From NCBI GenBank assembly GCA_905215755.1, contig CAJMRE010000005.1, positions 1-64,000 on the forward strand: a stretch of DNA of 64,000 bases. The letters run 5' to 3'. Made by a program: the position numbers and the translations under genes. Positions 8,506 through 17,041 of this stretch are shown here, piece by piece. Each line of letters begins with the position of its first letter. Position 1 is the first letter of the stretch. Source of the DNA: an uncultured bacterium. GTDB lineage: Bacteria; Actinomycetota; Coriobacteriia; Coriobacteriales; Coriobacteriaceae. The notes under the pieces are model-generated. The model made no database searches. It had not been told where the DNA came from and saw nothing but the letters and a program-made list of their open reading frames with translations.

Positions 8506-9468
8506 TTAGCGGGTTGGGTGCCAGACTTCGAGAGCGGCGGGAAGGACGTCGACCTCGATGCGCGAGGCGACAACGGGCTCGCCGTCGGCTTGGATGGGGT
8601 AGTCGGGCTCCTCAAAGGTGAGTGCGGCATGGCGGCAGCGGCGCATACGAACTGCTGGCAACTTGGTATGGTGGCCGTCCTTGGCCGAAAGAAACATAGG
8701 CAGGGCAACCGCGCGAGGGACAGGGCCGCAGGCGTAGCAGATGTCGAGTACGCCGTCGCAGGGGTCGGCATCGGGGCAGATGCGATAGCCCGAGCCATAC
8801 GTGGGGCCCAGTTGAATCGCCATAACGATCGCCCTCACGCGCTCGGCGGGCGCGCCGTCAAAGCTGACTGTCATGGGGTAGTTGCGATAGCGCAGGCCAA
8901 ACTGCTCAAGTCCCGAGAGGGTGTAGAGCGGAGCGCCCGTCAGGCCAGTCTTTTTGCGCAGTTCGGTGGTGCCAAGGCCGATGGCGGCATCGATGCCGAC
9001 CGAAAGCGTCTGGTCGTAGTACTCAACGGTAGCCTCGCCGCTGCCGCATGCGGGGTTCCATGAGCGAATCCGCCCGATGTCCTGACGCTGCAGCTCACAG
9101 GTGAGCAGTGCACCAAAATCCTTGCCGGAGAAATCATCGATACCGAGCGTTTGGGCAAAATCGTTGCCGGAGCCTACGGGCAGGACGGCAAGGGCGGGAC
9201 GGACCGCCTCATCCTGCGTCATAAGCCCGTTGACGACCTCGTGGATCACGCCGTCGCCGCCAAGGGCGATAACGGTGCGATAGCCCGTTGCCTGGGCGGC
9301 TAGCTCCTTGGCGTGCCCCATGCGCTCGGTTAGCACCAGGTCAAACTGGGATGCGCGTGCAGTCATGTCCAAAAAGCGCTGCAGGCGCTCGGCAACTTCG
9401 TGCGCCGCACCCGACTGGGCGGCTGGGTTGGCGATGATGAGCGTGCGACCAAAATCAGTTGCGTGCAT
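8506..9468 (-). CDS. Diacylglycerol/lipid kinase (YegS/DgkB family)
   Basis: 320 residues of the LCB5/YegS lipid kinase family. It has the nucleotide-binding GGDGVIHEVVNGL at about residues 66-78 and the downstream VLPVGSGNDFA, both catalytic-domain signatures. Members phosphorylate diacylglycerol or related lipids at the membrane; the substrate here is unknown. The start at 9468 (MHATDF) has GGGAG 7 nt upstream and is preferred to the longer open frame. It lies downstream of the ClC gene on the same strand, 87 bases away, possibly cotranscribed. Confidence 0.88.
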   Translation of the reverse strand: MHATDFGRTLIIANPAAQSGAAHEVAERLQRFLDMTARASQFDLVLTERMGHAKELAAQATGYRTVIALGGDGVIHEVVNGLMTQDEAVRPALAVLPVGSGNDFAQTLGIDDFSGKDFGALLTCELQRQDIGRIRSWNPACGSGEATVEYYDQTLSVGIDAAIGLGTTELRKKTGLTGAPLYTLSGLEQFGLRYRNYPMTVSFDGAPAERVRAIVMAIQLGPTYGSGYRICPDADPCDGVLDICYACGPVPRAVALPMFLSAKDGHHTKLPAVRMRRCRHAALTFEEPDYPIQADGEPVVASRIEVDVLPAALEVWHPTR

Positions 9469-9555
9469 GGGGCGACTCCCGGCGTATGACGTGACGGTGC
9501 GGTCGCGCTCAGGTCGAATTGCCCCCGATTGTGGCTGCACGGCGAATACTTACGT

Positions 9556-10977
9556 CTACTCTATCAGGTCGTTGTGGCGCTCGATAGCATCCGCTACCGT
9601 ACCGCCCTCATCCACAATAAGCGAACGGCGCTTGGGCGAGATAATGCGCTGGGCGGGGTACACGCCGCGGTGACCGGCGGTTAGGTAGCTGATAAAGGCC
9701 ACGATGACAAAGAACCCGGCTGCCGTGCCGTGGAACAGGTCGATGGCCATCATACAGGTGGTGATGGGCACGTTAAGGCCGGCGCAGAACACACCGAGCA
9801 TGCCCAGCGCTGCCAGAAAGCTGGGATCGATTCCGACGAGGCAACCTATCCAGCCGCCGAGCGCCGCACCGATGCCAAACAGGGGCGTGACCTCGCCGCC
9901 TTGGAAGCCCGCGCCCAGGGTAAGCGCTGTGACGACCAACTTGATGGCTGCGTCCGCCAGGGTGGTGTTGCCGGCAAATCCGGCGCCGGAAAGCCACGTG
10001 GAAAGGCCGGCGTAGTTCCAGGCGTCGAGGAGGGCATAGGCGGCCAAAACCACGAGTGCGCCGATGAGTGCGCGAACGAGGTAATTGGTGATAAAGCGAC
10101 CGTAGAGGCTCTTGACGGTTCGAACCGACCAGGCAAAGAGGCGTGCCGTCAGACCGAAGATAATTGCGCTGATAACAACGATGACGACCGTTTTGGGCGT
10201 CATAGCGGGAACGCTGGCGATGACATTCGCTTCGTACTCGGTACCCAGGGCGAGTGATGTAAAGTAGCCGGTAAACGAGGCGACCAGGCAGTAGATGCCC
10301 GCGGTGTAGTCGATCTTGCCGATAAAGCACATCTCCATGCCAAAGAAAGCCCCGGCAAGGGGCGAGCCGAATACGGCGCCAAAGGCCGACGAGATGCCGG
10401 CGAGCATGAGGTCGTGGTGGTCATGCTTTTTGAGGTGGGCGAGGCTCGAGATGTTGCTGGCGATGGTGCCGCCAATCTGCACCGCAGCTCCCTCGCGACC
10501 GGCCGATCCGCCCGTTAGGTGCGTGAGCGTGGAGCAGACGAAGGTGAGGACGGCCATGCGCATATGGATGAGGCGGGTGCCCAGAGCGGAGTCGATGACC
10601 AGGTTGTTACCGCGTTTGGCGGCGAGACCGTGGTTTTTGTACACCCATGCGGTGGCAACGCCCACAACGGGAAGCAGCGCGTAAATCCACGCATGCTGCT
10701 CGCGATAGTCGGTCGCGATATTCAACGAGGCCAAAAACGCCCAAGCGGCAACGCCCATGGCGAGCGAGACGATGACGACGAGTGCGAGCAACTTGGCGCT
10801 CGCGAGTAGGTTGCGGGCGTTGCGGCGCGTGTCGGCAGCCAAGAGATGCTCAGAGCGGGTGAGCTGATGCCTGCCTGCCGCGATGACGTCGTTCAGGGAG
10901 AAAAAACCGCCTTCGTCGAGCGGCTGGGAATGATCCTGCGCCTCGTTTGCGCTTTCGGGTTTGTCGTTATGAGCCAT
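9556..10977 (-). CDS. ClC-family chloride channel/transporter
   Basis: 473 residues with about 10-12 membrane segments after a 60-residue hydrophilic N terminus. The ClC selectivity-filter blocks are visible: GGSAGREGAAVQIGG, then GSPLAGAFFGME, and GAGFQGGEVTPLFGIGAALG toward the C-terminal half. Whether it exchanges protons or conducts passively cannot be decided. ATG at 10977 follows AGAGG and was preferred to the upstream start. It is divergent from moeA across about 210 bases. Confidence 0.9.
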   Translation of the reverse strand: MAHNDKPESANEAQDHSQPLDEGGFFSLNDVIAAGRHQLTRSEHLLAADTRRNARNLLASAKLLALVVIVSLAMGVAAWAFLASLNIATDYREQHAWIYALLPVVGVATAWVYKNHGLAAKRGNNLVIDSALGTRLIHMRMAVLTFVCSTLTHLTGGSAGREGAAVQIGGTIASNISSLAHLKKHDHHDLMLAGISSAFGAVFGSPLAGAFFGMEMCFIGKIDYTAGIYCLVASFTGYFTSLALGTEYEANVIASVPAMTPKTVVIVVISAIIFGLTARLFAWSVRTVKSLYGRFITNYLVRALIGALVVLAAYALLDAWNYAGLSTWLSGAGFAGNTTLADAAIKLVVTALTLGAGFQGGEVTPLFGIGAALGGWIGCLVGIDPSFLAALGMLGVFCAGLNVPITTCMMAIDLFHGTAAGFFVIVAFISYLTAGHRGVYPAQRIISPKRRSLIVDEGGTVADAIERHNDLIE

Positions 10978-11187
10978 ACGTTCCTCTTTTAGGTTGCAAC
11001 GCAAGCATTATAAAACGCGGTAAACGCGACGAGCCGGTGGGTTGGTTTCCATTCTGTTTCGCGGCCTGCAACCGACAGGTGTATTTGCGGGTGCAGGCCG
11101 AGTCGCGGTCGTGCGTCGGGGGATTATACTGAGACAAGCATAAAGAATCGGCGCCCCTGTTGTGCGCCGTGGCATTAAGAGGTGCAT

Positions 11188-12450
11188 ATGGCAGAGAAAC
11201 TCATTCCGCTGGAGGACGCGCAGTCGATTGTTCTGTCGCACGTTGCTCCGACCGATCTCGTCGAGATTCCCGTGTGGCAGGCCGCCGGTCTTCCCTTGGC
11301 CGAGGACGCGGTGGCCGATATCGACATCTCGCCGTTTGCCAACAGCGCCATGGACGGGTATGCCGTGCGCGCAGCCGATCTTGCTGCGGCCGCCGGTGAC
11401 ACTCCGGTGACGCTCTCCGTCGTAGGACACGAGGCCGCGGGCCATGTCTTTGAGGGCACAATCGGCGCGGGCGAGACCGTCCGCATCATGACGGGCGCGC
11501 CGGTGCCCGAAGGTGCCGATGCCGTGGTGAAGTACGAGATCGTCGACGTACTCGATGGCGACGGCAACGAGGGCTCGCACGTTCGCTTCTCGGCGCCTGC
11601 CAAGGTAGGGGAGAACGTTCGCTCTGCCGCCGAGGAGGCCCATACCGGCGATGTTGTGATGCATGCCGGCGAGGTCGTGGCTCCGGCCGGCGCCGGCCTG
11701 CTGGCAAGCGCCGGTTACGCGAGCGTGAAGGTCCATGCCGCTCCGCGCGTGGGCATTATCTCGCTGGGCACGGAGCTGGTCGCGCCGGGTGAGCTGCCGG
11801 CGCGCGGGCAGATTCGCGATTCCAACTCCTCGGCGCTGATGGCCGAGGCGCTCGATGCCGGCGCCGAGCCCGTGTTCTACGGTATTGCGCCCGACGATGA
11901 GCAGGCGATTGGCGAGCTGGTGCATCGCGCCACGCGAGAGTGCGATTTTGTCATTACGAGCGGCGGCGCCTCGGCGGGCGATTACGACTACGTGACGGCG
12001 CTCGTCCGGCGCGAGGGCGTGGTGCTGTTCGATCGCATCTCGATGCGTCCGGGCAAGGCCATCACGTTTGGCTTGCTCGGGGGCAAGCCCTACCTAGGGC
12101 TTTCAGGCAATCCGGCCGCGGCGTATGTGGGCTTTGAGATGCTCGCCCGTCCGGCGATTCGCAAGATGCGCGGCTTTGCCGAGGGCGTGCGTCCCGCGCA
12201 GCAGGCGACGCTCACGCACGGCGTGAAGAAGCGCCAGGATCGACGCTTCTTCGATCGCGCCACGGTTTTGCGCGACCCCGAGACCGGTAAGCTGTTGGTG
12301 ACCGAGGCCAAGACGCAGAATTCGGCGCTGCTCGGCACGATGCAGCGGGCCAACTGCCTGCTGCGTATTGACGAAGGACCGTGCGAGCTCAAGGCGGGCG
12401 ACGTCGTGGATGTCGTGCGTGTCGACCTGCCCGAGGGAACGGTGCTATAG
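11188..12450 (+). CDS. moeA: Molybdopterin molybdenumtransferase MoeA
   Basis: 420 residues. MoeA inserts molybdate into adenylated molybdopterin, the last step of Moco synthesis. The N-terminal MoeA domain has SPFANSAMDGYAVRA. The central MPT-binding domain has SLGTEL, SNS and SGGASAGDYDYV, and GLSGNPAAAYVGFE. The C-terminal beta domain ends the protein. ATG at 11188 has AAGAGG 5 nt before it. It is followed 10 bases later by mog and then by the mod transporter, so cofactor synthesis and molybdate import are neighbours. Confidence 0.93.
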   Translation: MAEKLIPLEDAQSIVLSHVAPTDLVEIPVWQAAGLPLAEDAVADIDISPFANSAMDGYAVRAADLAAAAGDTPVTLSVVGHEAAGHVFEGTIGAGETVRIMTGAPVPEGADAVVKYEIVDVLDGDGNEGSHVRFSAPAKVGENVRSAAEEAHTGDVVMHAGEVVAPAGAGLLASAGYASVKVHAAPRVGIISLGTELVAPGELPARGQIRDSNSSALMAEALDAGAEPVFYGIAPDDEQAIGELVHRATRECDFVITSGGASAGDYDYVTALVRREGVVLFDRISMRPGKAITFGLLGGKPYLGLSGNPAAAYVGFEMLARPAIRKMRGFAEGVRPAQQATLTHGVKKRQDRRFFDRATVLRDPETGKLLVTEAKTQNSALLGTMQRANCLLRIDEGPCELKAGDVVDVVRVDLPEGTVL

Positions 12451-12460
12451 GAGGATCGCT

Positions 12461-12940
12461 ATGGAGTTGAAGATTTCGATCGTGACGTGCTCGGACACGC
12501 GCGACCTTGCCCAGGACGAGGCTGGAGCCGCGCTCGAGGAGCTTATCGAGGCACAGGGCTGGACGGTCGCCTCACATGTGGTCGTGCGCGACGACGTCAG
12601 CGAGATTGGTGATGCCGTTGTGGAAGCCGCCGATGAGTGCCACGCCAACGTCGTGCTCACCTGCGGCGGTACGGGGCTTTCGATGCGCGATGTGACGCCC
12701 GAGGCGACGCGTGCCGTCTGCGACCGCGATGTGCCGGGTATTGCAGAGGCGATTCGCGCATACTCCATGACCAAGACGCGCCGCGCCATGCTCTCGCGCG
12801 CTATTTGCATGCAACGAGGTCATACACTTGTCGTAAACTTTCCCGGTTCCACGAAGGCCGCCCGCGAAAGCTGGGAGGCCATAGCGGACCAGCTGGAACA
12901 TGCGGCCCAGATGACGGCGGGCGGCGGACACGCCAAATAA
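12461..12940 (+). CDS. mog: Molybdopterin adenylyltransferase (Mog/MoaB)
   Basis: 159 residues of the MoCF-biosynthesis fold. The signature TCGGTGLSMRDVTPEAT is at about residues 67-83, with SMTKTRRAMLSRA later, which fits Mog/MoaB proteins that adenylylate molybdopterin before MoeA acts. The start at 12461 has a near-perfect GGAGG site just after the moeA stop. The pair is an operon that ends at the terminator at 12954. Confidence 0.9.
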   Translation: MELKISIVTCSDTRDLAQDEAGAALEELIEAQGWTVASHVVVRDDVSEIGDAVVEAADECHANVVLTCGGTGLSMRDVTPEATRAVCDRDVPGIAEAIRAYSMTKTRRAMLSRAICMQRGHTLVVNFPGSTKAARESWEAIADQLEHAAQMTAGGGHAK

Positions 12941-12953
12941 GCGCACTACCTGC

Positions 12954-12990
12954 GGCGGAGCGACCTTACGGGCTGCTCCGCCTTTGTTTT
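12954..12990 (+). terminator. moeA-mog terminator
   Basis: GGCGGAGC (12954-12961) pairs with GCTCCGCC (12975-12982), followed by TTTGTTTT. Confidence 0.8.
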
Positions 12991-13030
12991 CCGCCGAAGC
13001 GACGCCGAGGTGTACGCTAACTCGAAACTA

Positions 13031-13097
13031 TATTCTCTGGCGAGAATAATTTCTCACTATCATTATTCGCGCAGAAGTATAATCTGATTGCAGATTA
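13031..13097 (+). promoter_or_regulatory. Paired dyads and -10 upstream of modABC
   Basis: Two inverted repeats of the same geometry (7-bp arms, 4-nt spacer) lie 49 bases apart centre to centre: TATTCTC-TGGC-GAGAATA at 13031-13048 and TAATCTG-ATTG-CAGATTA at 13080-13097. A TATAAT at 13078-13083 overlaps the second one, and no good -35 is visible. The arrangement suggests a regulator acting on modABC, perhaps in response to molybdate. No ModE gene is in the window. Confidence 0.5.
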
Positions 13098-13143
13098 AAG
13101 CCCGCGGTGGGGTGCCCGGGCATAAGGTCCGAAAGGGTTGAAT

Positions 13144-14019
13144 ATGTTCGATTTGGTTTCTCGCCGCGGTTTTGTCTCGCTTTCTGCTGTCGCCGCTGCC
13201 GGCCTTGGTCTTGCTGGCTGCTCGGGCAGCAAGACGTCCGAGCCGGCCGGATCCGATGCCGGCTCCGCCAAGGCCTCTTCCAAGAAGGAAACCGTCGAGC
13301 TGCAGGTCTTTGCCGCTAACTCCCTCGAGAAGGCCCTTCCCGAGGTCCAGGAGCTCTACACCGACCAGACCGGCACCACCTTCGCCGACACGCAGTTCAA
13401 AGCGTCCGGCGACCTTGTCGAGCAGATGCGTGCCGGCGCCACGGTCGACGTGCTCATCACCGCTTCCAAGGGCACCATGGATGATGCCGAGACCGCCAAG
13501 CTCGTCGGTACCGACACCCGTGAGGATATGTTCGTCAACGACCTCGTGATCATTCGCGCCGAGGGCTCCGACACCAAGGTCGAGGCCATCGCCGACGTCG
13601 CGAATCTGGACGGCAAGATCGCCATCGGCGACGCCAAGACCGTTCCCGCTGGCAAGTACGCCAACCAGGCCCTGGCCTCCGTGGGCCTCTACACCGGTAC
13701 CGAGGGCGACGATGGCGAGTATGCTCCCGAGATCGCAGACAAGGTGGCCCTGGCCGACAAAGTTGGTACCGCCGCCGCCTATGTGTCCACGGGCGACTGC
13801 GTGGCAGGCTTTGTCTACAGCTCCGATATCTTCCGCTACGACGGCATCGAGGAGGCCTTCGTGTGTCCCGAGGATTCGCACAAGCCCATCGTGTATCCGG
13901 GTGCCGTTGCCGAGAGCTCCGAGCACGCCGACGAGGCCAAGGCGTTTATCGACTTTTGCCTGACCAACAAGAAGGCTCAGAAGATTTGGGCCAAGTACGG
14001 CTTTGAGCTTTCCGCGTAG
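13144..14019 (+). CDS. modA: Molybdate ABC transporter substrate-binding lipoprotein
   Basis: 291 residues. An RR-containing N terminus (SRRGF) leads to a hydrophobic stretch and the lipobox LAGC with the lipidated Cys at residue 26, so it should be an extracellular lipoprotein. The mature part has the ModA features FAANSLEKALPE, KASGDLVEQMRAGA and DVLITAS. ATG at 13144 is preferred to TTG 13138 because GAAAGG then lies at normal distance. It leads modABC; modB starts 68 bases after its stop. Confidence 0.9.
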   Translation: MFDLVSRRGFVSLSAVAAAGLGLAGCSGSKTSEPAGSDAGSAKASSKKETVELQVFAANSLEKALPEVQELYTDQTGTTFADTQFKASGDLVEQMRAGATVDVLITASKGTMDDAETAKLVGTDTREDMFVNDLVIIRAEGSDTKVEAIADVANLDGKIAIGDAKTVPAGKYANQALASVGLYTGTEGDDGEYAPEIADKVALADKVGTAAAYVSTGDCVAGFVYSSDIFRYDGIEEAFVCPEDSHKPIVYPGAVAESSEHADEAKAFIDFCLTNKKAQKIWAKYGFELSA

Positions 14020-14087
14020 TGCGGCTTGGCGCGATAATTCCATCGTTTTGTGTCTCACTCCGTCCTTATATTCGCTTGGAGCTTTTC

Positions 14088-15530
14088 GTGCTTAATAGAT
14101 TCCGCATCCTTGTCGCCTGTGCTTTGACCTTCGCGCTTTGCTGGGTGCCGGGATTTGCGTTTGCTGGGGACGCTGAGGACGGGGCCCAGGTTGCTGCGAC
14201 TGCTCATGGGCTTTCCTATGGGATCGAGGGTTTTGAGCGGTTGGCCAAGGGGACCGCTCGTGCCATGGAGGGCCAGCCTGAGGGCTACCGGTTTCCCGTT
14301 GACGAGGACGTGGACCTTGTAGTGGCGCCTGCTGCCGATCGCGTTGTGGTGTGGATATCGCCCAAGGCGATCGAGAGGTATGGATTGGATCCGCAGAACA
14401 ACGAGTGCGTATCGGGTCTCAAGGCCCTCGTCTGTGAGCTCGACAGCGCAAACTGTATGGGAGGTGCGCAGCTAGGGGACGTGGATCTTCCTTGGTATGT
14501 CACGGCGGAAACAACGTTTGATGCCGGCGGGTATACCTATGGCTTTGACGAGCGCGGTGCGGATGGGGGCCGCTATGTGGTGATTGCATCAGCCTCGGGT
14601 GATGCCAAAGGCGGCGCGCGTTGGCTTGATAGCGCTCAAATGGTAGAAGCATCGTCTGTCGTGTTGCGGGATGAGCAGGGGCCCTTGACCTCTCTGGCCT
14701 CCTTATTGGGCGGCATCGACTACCGACCGTTTTGGGTGTCCATTAAAACGAGCGGCCTTGCCCTGCTGATCTCCTTTGCGCTGGGCCTGTTTGCCGCGTG
14801 GAAGACCATGGGCACCTCGAGTCGCATCAAGGGCCTGCTCGACTCGGTCTTTACCATCCCCATGGTGTTGCCGCCCACGGTCTGCGGCTTTCTGCTCCTT
14901 ATGCTGTTTGGCCGCTCGACCGGGGTGGGCCAGTGGCTTATCGCGCACGGCGTCTCGATTGTCTTTACGTGGCCGGCGGCGGTGATCTCTGCCGTGGTGG
15001 TATCGTTTCCCCTGGTCTACCGTACGGCGCTCGGCGCCTTTGAGAGCCTCGACACGCAAATGCTCGATGCGGCGCGCACGCTGGGCTGGTCCGAGCGACG
15101 CATCTTCACCAAACTCATGATGCCGCTCGGCTGGCCCTCGATTGCCGCCGGCACGGTGCTCGCCTTTGCCCGCGCCATGGGCGAGTTTGGCTGCACCCTG
15201 TTCTTTGCGGGCAACTATGCCGGTATTACGCAGACCATTCCCATTGCGATTTACTTTGAATGGATGGGCGGCAATACGTCGGTGGCCCTCTTTTGGGTCG
15301 TGGTCGTAATAGCGTTCAGCTTCCTAGTCATCCTGTTCATCAACATGTACACGGCGCATTCGCAAAAATACCGCGAGCGTGGCCTTTCCCGTGCGGAACG
15401 TAAGCAGGCCAAAGATCTCGCCGGACAGGGCGATTCACTCGACCCGGCGGGCGGTGATGCCTTGCGTATCGATCGCGAGGCACTGGCCGAGCTCATGCGC
15501 GATGAGCCCGCTATGCAGGGAGGTCGATAG
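14088..15530 (+). CDS. modB: Molybdate ABC transporter permease with extracytoplasmic extension
   Basis: 480 residues, about twice the usual ModB length of about 225. Residues 1-26 look like a signal peptide ending FAFAG. Residues 27 to about 205 are hydrophilic and unrecognised. From about 214 a standard ModB permease follows, with VLPPTVCGFLLLMLFG and the EAA-like loop DAARTLGW-IFTKLMMPLGWPSI. The C-terminal 40 residues are charged. GTG at 14088 has GGAG 6 nt upstream. The last bases lie 3 nt before modC. The added domain may sit outside the membrane near ModA; its function is unknown. Confidence 0.87.
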   Translation: MLNRFRILVACALTFALCWVPGFAFAGDAEDGAQVAATAHGLSYGIEGFERLAKGTARAMEGQPEGYRFPVDEDVDLVVAPAADRVVVWISPKAIERYGLDPQNNECVSGLKALVCELDSANCMGGAQLGDVDLPWYVTAETTFDAGGYTYGFDERGADGGRYVVIASASGDAKGGARWLDSAQMVEASSVVLRDEQGPLTSLASLLGGIDYRPFWVSIKTSGLALLISFALGLFAAWKTMGTSSRIKGLLDSVFTIPMVLPPTVCGFLLLMLFGRSTGVGQWLIAHGVSIVFTWPAAVISAVVVSFPLVYRTALGAFESLDTQMLDAARTLGWSERRIFTKLMMPLGWPSIAAGTVLAFARAMGEFGCTLFFAGNYAGITQTIPIAIYFEWMGGNTSVALFWVVVVIAFSFLVILFINMYTAHSQKYRERGLSRAERKQAKDLAGQGDSLDPAGGDALRIDREALAELMRDEPAMQGGR

Positions 15531-15533
15531 GCC

Positions 15534-16604
15534 ATGTCACTCGTTCTGGACATAAAAAAGCGCTATCCGGGGTTTATGCTCGATATGCAGCTTGAGGCCG
15601 GCGAGGAGCGTGTGGCGCTGCTTGGTGCCTCGGGCTGCGGCAAGAGCTGCACGCTGCGCTGCATTGCCGGCGTGGAGACGCCCGACGAGGGCAAGATCGT
15701 CGTCAACGGCGTGACCTTTTTTGACTCGGCGGCTGGCATCAACCTGTCACCCCAGGAGCGAAAATGCGCCCTGTTGTTTCAAAACTATCAGCTGTTTCCC
15801 AACATGACGGTGGCCGATAACGTATGTGCCGGCGTAAAGGACGCGGGCGACGCCGCGGCGCGTAAAAAACTTGCCGAGCGCTACCTGGGCATCTTTGGCC
15901 TAGCCGATTTTGCCGACCGCTATCCCGCGCGCCTCTCGGGCGGTCAGCAGCAACGCGTGGCGCTTGCCCGTATGGTGGCGGCGCATCCGGGCATTTTTAT
16001 GTTCGACGAGCCCATGAGCGCGCTCGATGCGTATCTCAAGAGCGCGCTTGAGCAAAACATGCTCGACCTGTTCGATGTATGCAACCGCACCGTGCTCTAC
16101 GTGAGCCACGACATCGACGAAGCGTGCCGCCTGTGCCAGCGCATCTGCGTGATGCACGACGGGCATGTTGAGGAGATCGGCTCCGTCGAGGACGTGGTCC
16201 GCCGTCCGCAGACGCTGGCGGCGCTGCGCCTGACGGGCTGCAAGAACACAAGCCGGGCGCGCAAGATCGGCGACGAAGAAGTTGAGGCCCTCGACTGGGG
16301 CATGACCTTTAACGTGGGTCGCGAGGTTCCCGATACTGTGGCGTACCTGGGCATTCGCGCAAGCTACTTCCATGTTGACAATCGCACGGGGCGGGGCCGT
16401 AACAGCTACGATTTGCACGTGGCACGTGTGAGCGATTCGCGCTTTGAGCGGCTGGTGCTGCTGGACGTGCCGCGTGCCGATGCGCCCACGCGCCTGCAGT
16501 GGAAGGTCAACAAGGTGGGCGTGCCTGTCGGCGAGCTGCCGCAAGCAGGCGAGACGCTGCGCATGCACTTCGATGCGAGTAAGATCCATTTGGTTTGTCG
16601 ATAG
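15534..16604 (+). CDS. modC: Molybdate ABC transporter ATP-binding protein
   Basis: 356 residues. The Walker A GASGCGKS is at about 32-39, the ABC signature LSGGQQQR at about 133-140, and Walker B IFMFDEP at about 153. The first 230 residues power molybdate import. The C-terminal 120 residues are beta-rich and could be a diverged Mop-like molybdate-sensing domain, though I cannot see a clear Mop motif. ATG at 15534 is 3 nt after modB. A terminator follows at 16616. Confidence 0.9.
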   Translation: MSLVLDIKKRYPGFMLDMQLEAGEERVALLGASGCGKSCTLRCIAGVETPDEGKIVVNGVTFFDSAAGINLSPQERKCALLFQNYQLFPNMTVADNVCAGVKDAGDAAARKKLAERYLGIFGLADFADRYPARLSGGQQQRVALARMVAAHPGIFMFDEPMSALDAYLKSALEQNMLDLFDVCNRTVLYVSHDIDEACRLCQRICVMHDGHVEEIGSVEDVVRRPQTLAALRLTGCKNTSRARKIGDEEVEALDWGMTFNVGREVPDTVAYLGIRASYFHVDNRTGRGRNSYDLHVARVSDSRFERLVLLDVPRADAPTRLQWKVNKVGVPVGELPQAGETLRMHFDASKIHLVCR

Positions 16605-16615
16605 CGCTGGGTAAT

Positions 16616-16650
16616 GCCGTCGGGGATATAAGCCTCGGCGGCTTTGTCTT
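16616..16650 (+). terminator. modC terminator
   Basis: GCCGTCGGGG (16616-16625) pairs, with G-T wobbles, to CCTCGGCGGC (16633-16642), followed by TTTGTCTT. Confidence 0.75.
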
Positions 16651-16669
16651 GCCGCTCGCCGAATGATGG

Positions 16670-16785
16670 ATGACAAACTCTTATCAATCAAGATAATAAT
16701 TTATTAAACGACGGAACACGACGCTGTCGTACGAATGTCAACGGTGTTCGCATGGTCGATGACCGTTGATATAGTTGACCTTAAC
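16670..16785 (+). promoter_or_regulatory. Putative promoter and dyad before the HgdB-like operon
   Basis: ATGACA at 16670-16675 and GATAAT at 16692-16697 are 16 nt apart and could form a promoter. Downstream lies a spaced dyad, TCAACGGT (16738-16745) with ACCGTTGA (16762-16769), a possible operator. Both are inference from pattern only. Confidence 0.35.
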
Positions 16786-16805
16786 TTGTAAAGGAGGGTG
16801 CGCAC

Positions 16806-16874
16806 ATGCCGCAGACGACATACATTCGCCGCGTTGCCGCGCGCGCCCTGTATATGGCTCGGAGCCGCATATGA
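16806..16874 (+). CDS. Putative 22-residue leader peptide
   Basis: A short frame, MPQTTYIRRVAARALYMARS plus two more residues, sits behind one of the best ribosome binding sites in the window (AAAGGAGGG, 8 nt before the ATG). Its stop overlaps the start of the next small frame as ATGA. Rich in Arg and Ala. A hairpin, CGGAGCCG with CGGCTCCG, forms across its 3' end. It could be a translated leader for the HgdB-like operon; it has no recognised family. Confidence 0.4.
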   Translation: MPQTTYIRRVAARALYMARSRI

Positions 16875-17041
16875 GCAGGTATGTTCACGGCTCCGGGAGA
16901 GACGACGCACAACTAAATAATCGACCGCAAAGCGGGTTCCCCAAAATTCCGGGTTTGAGCACGGCTGGGTTTTCGCCACCCACCGTGCAGAAATACCGTA
17001 GCTATTCATTTTTGGTTCGAGAGGGGAACCGTCATGGCTGA
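16871..17041 (+). CDS. Putative 56-residue ORF coupling leader to HgdB-like gene
   Basis: Starts in the ATGA overlap with the 22-residue frame and ends 8 bases inside the next gene (ATGGCTGA). The sequence has no recognisable domain and is Ser/Arg/Gly-rich. The chain of overlaps would permit translational coupling from the strong upstream ribosome binding site, but the downstream gene has its own GAGAGGGG site, so this may be coincidence. Confidence 0.25.
   Translation: MSRYVHGSGRDDAQLNNRPQSGFPKIPGLSTAGFSPPTVQKYRSYSFLVREGNRHG

Noticed and set aside
12991..13143. Moco riboswitch upstream of modA
   Set aside because: The leader is short and AT-rich, with simple dyads and no multi-stem structure.
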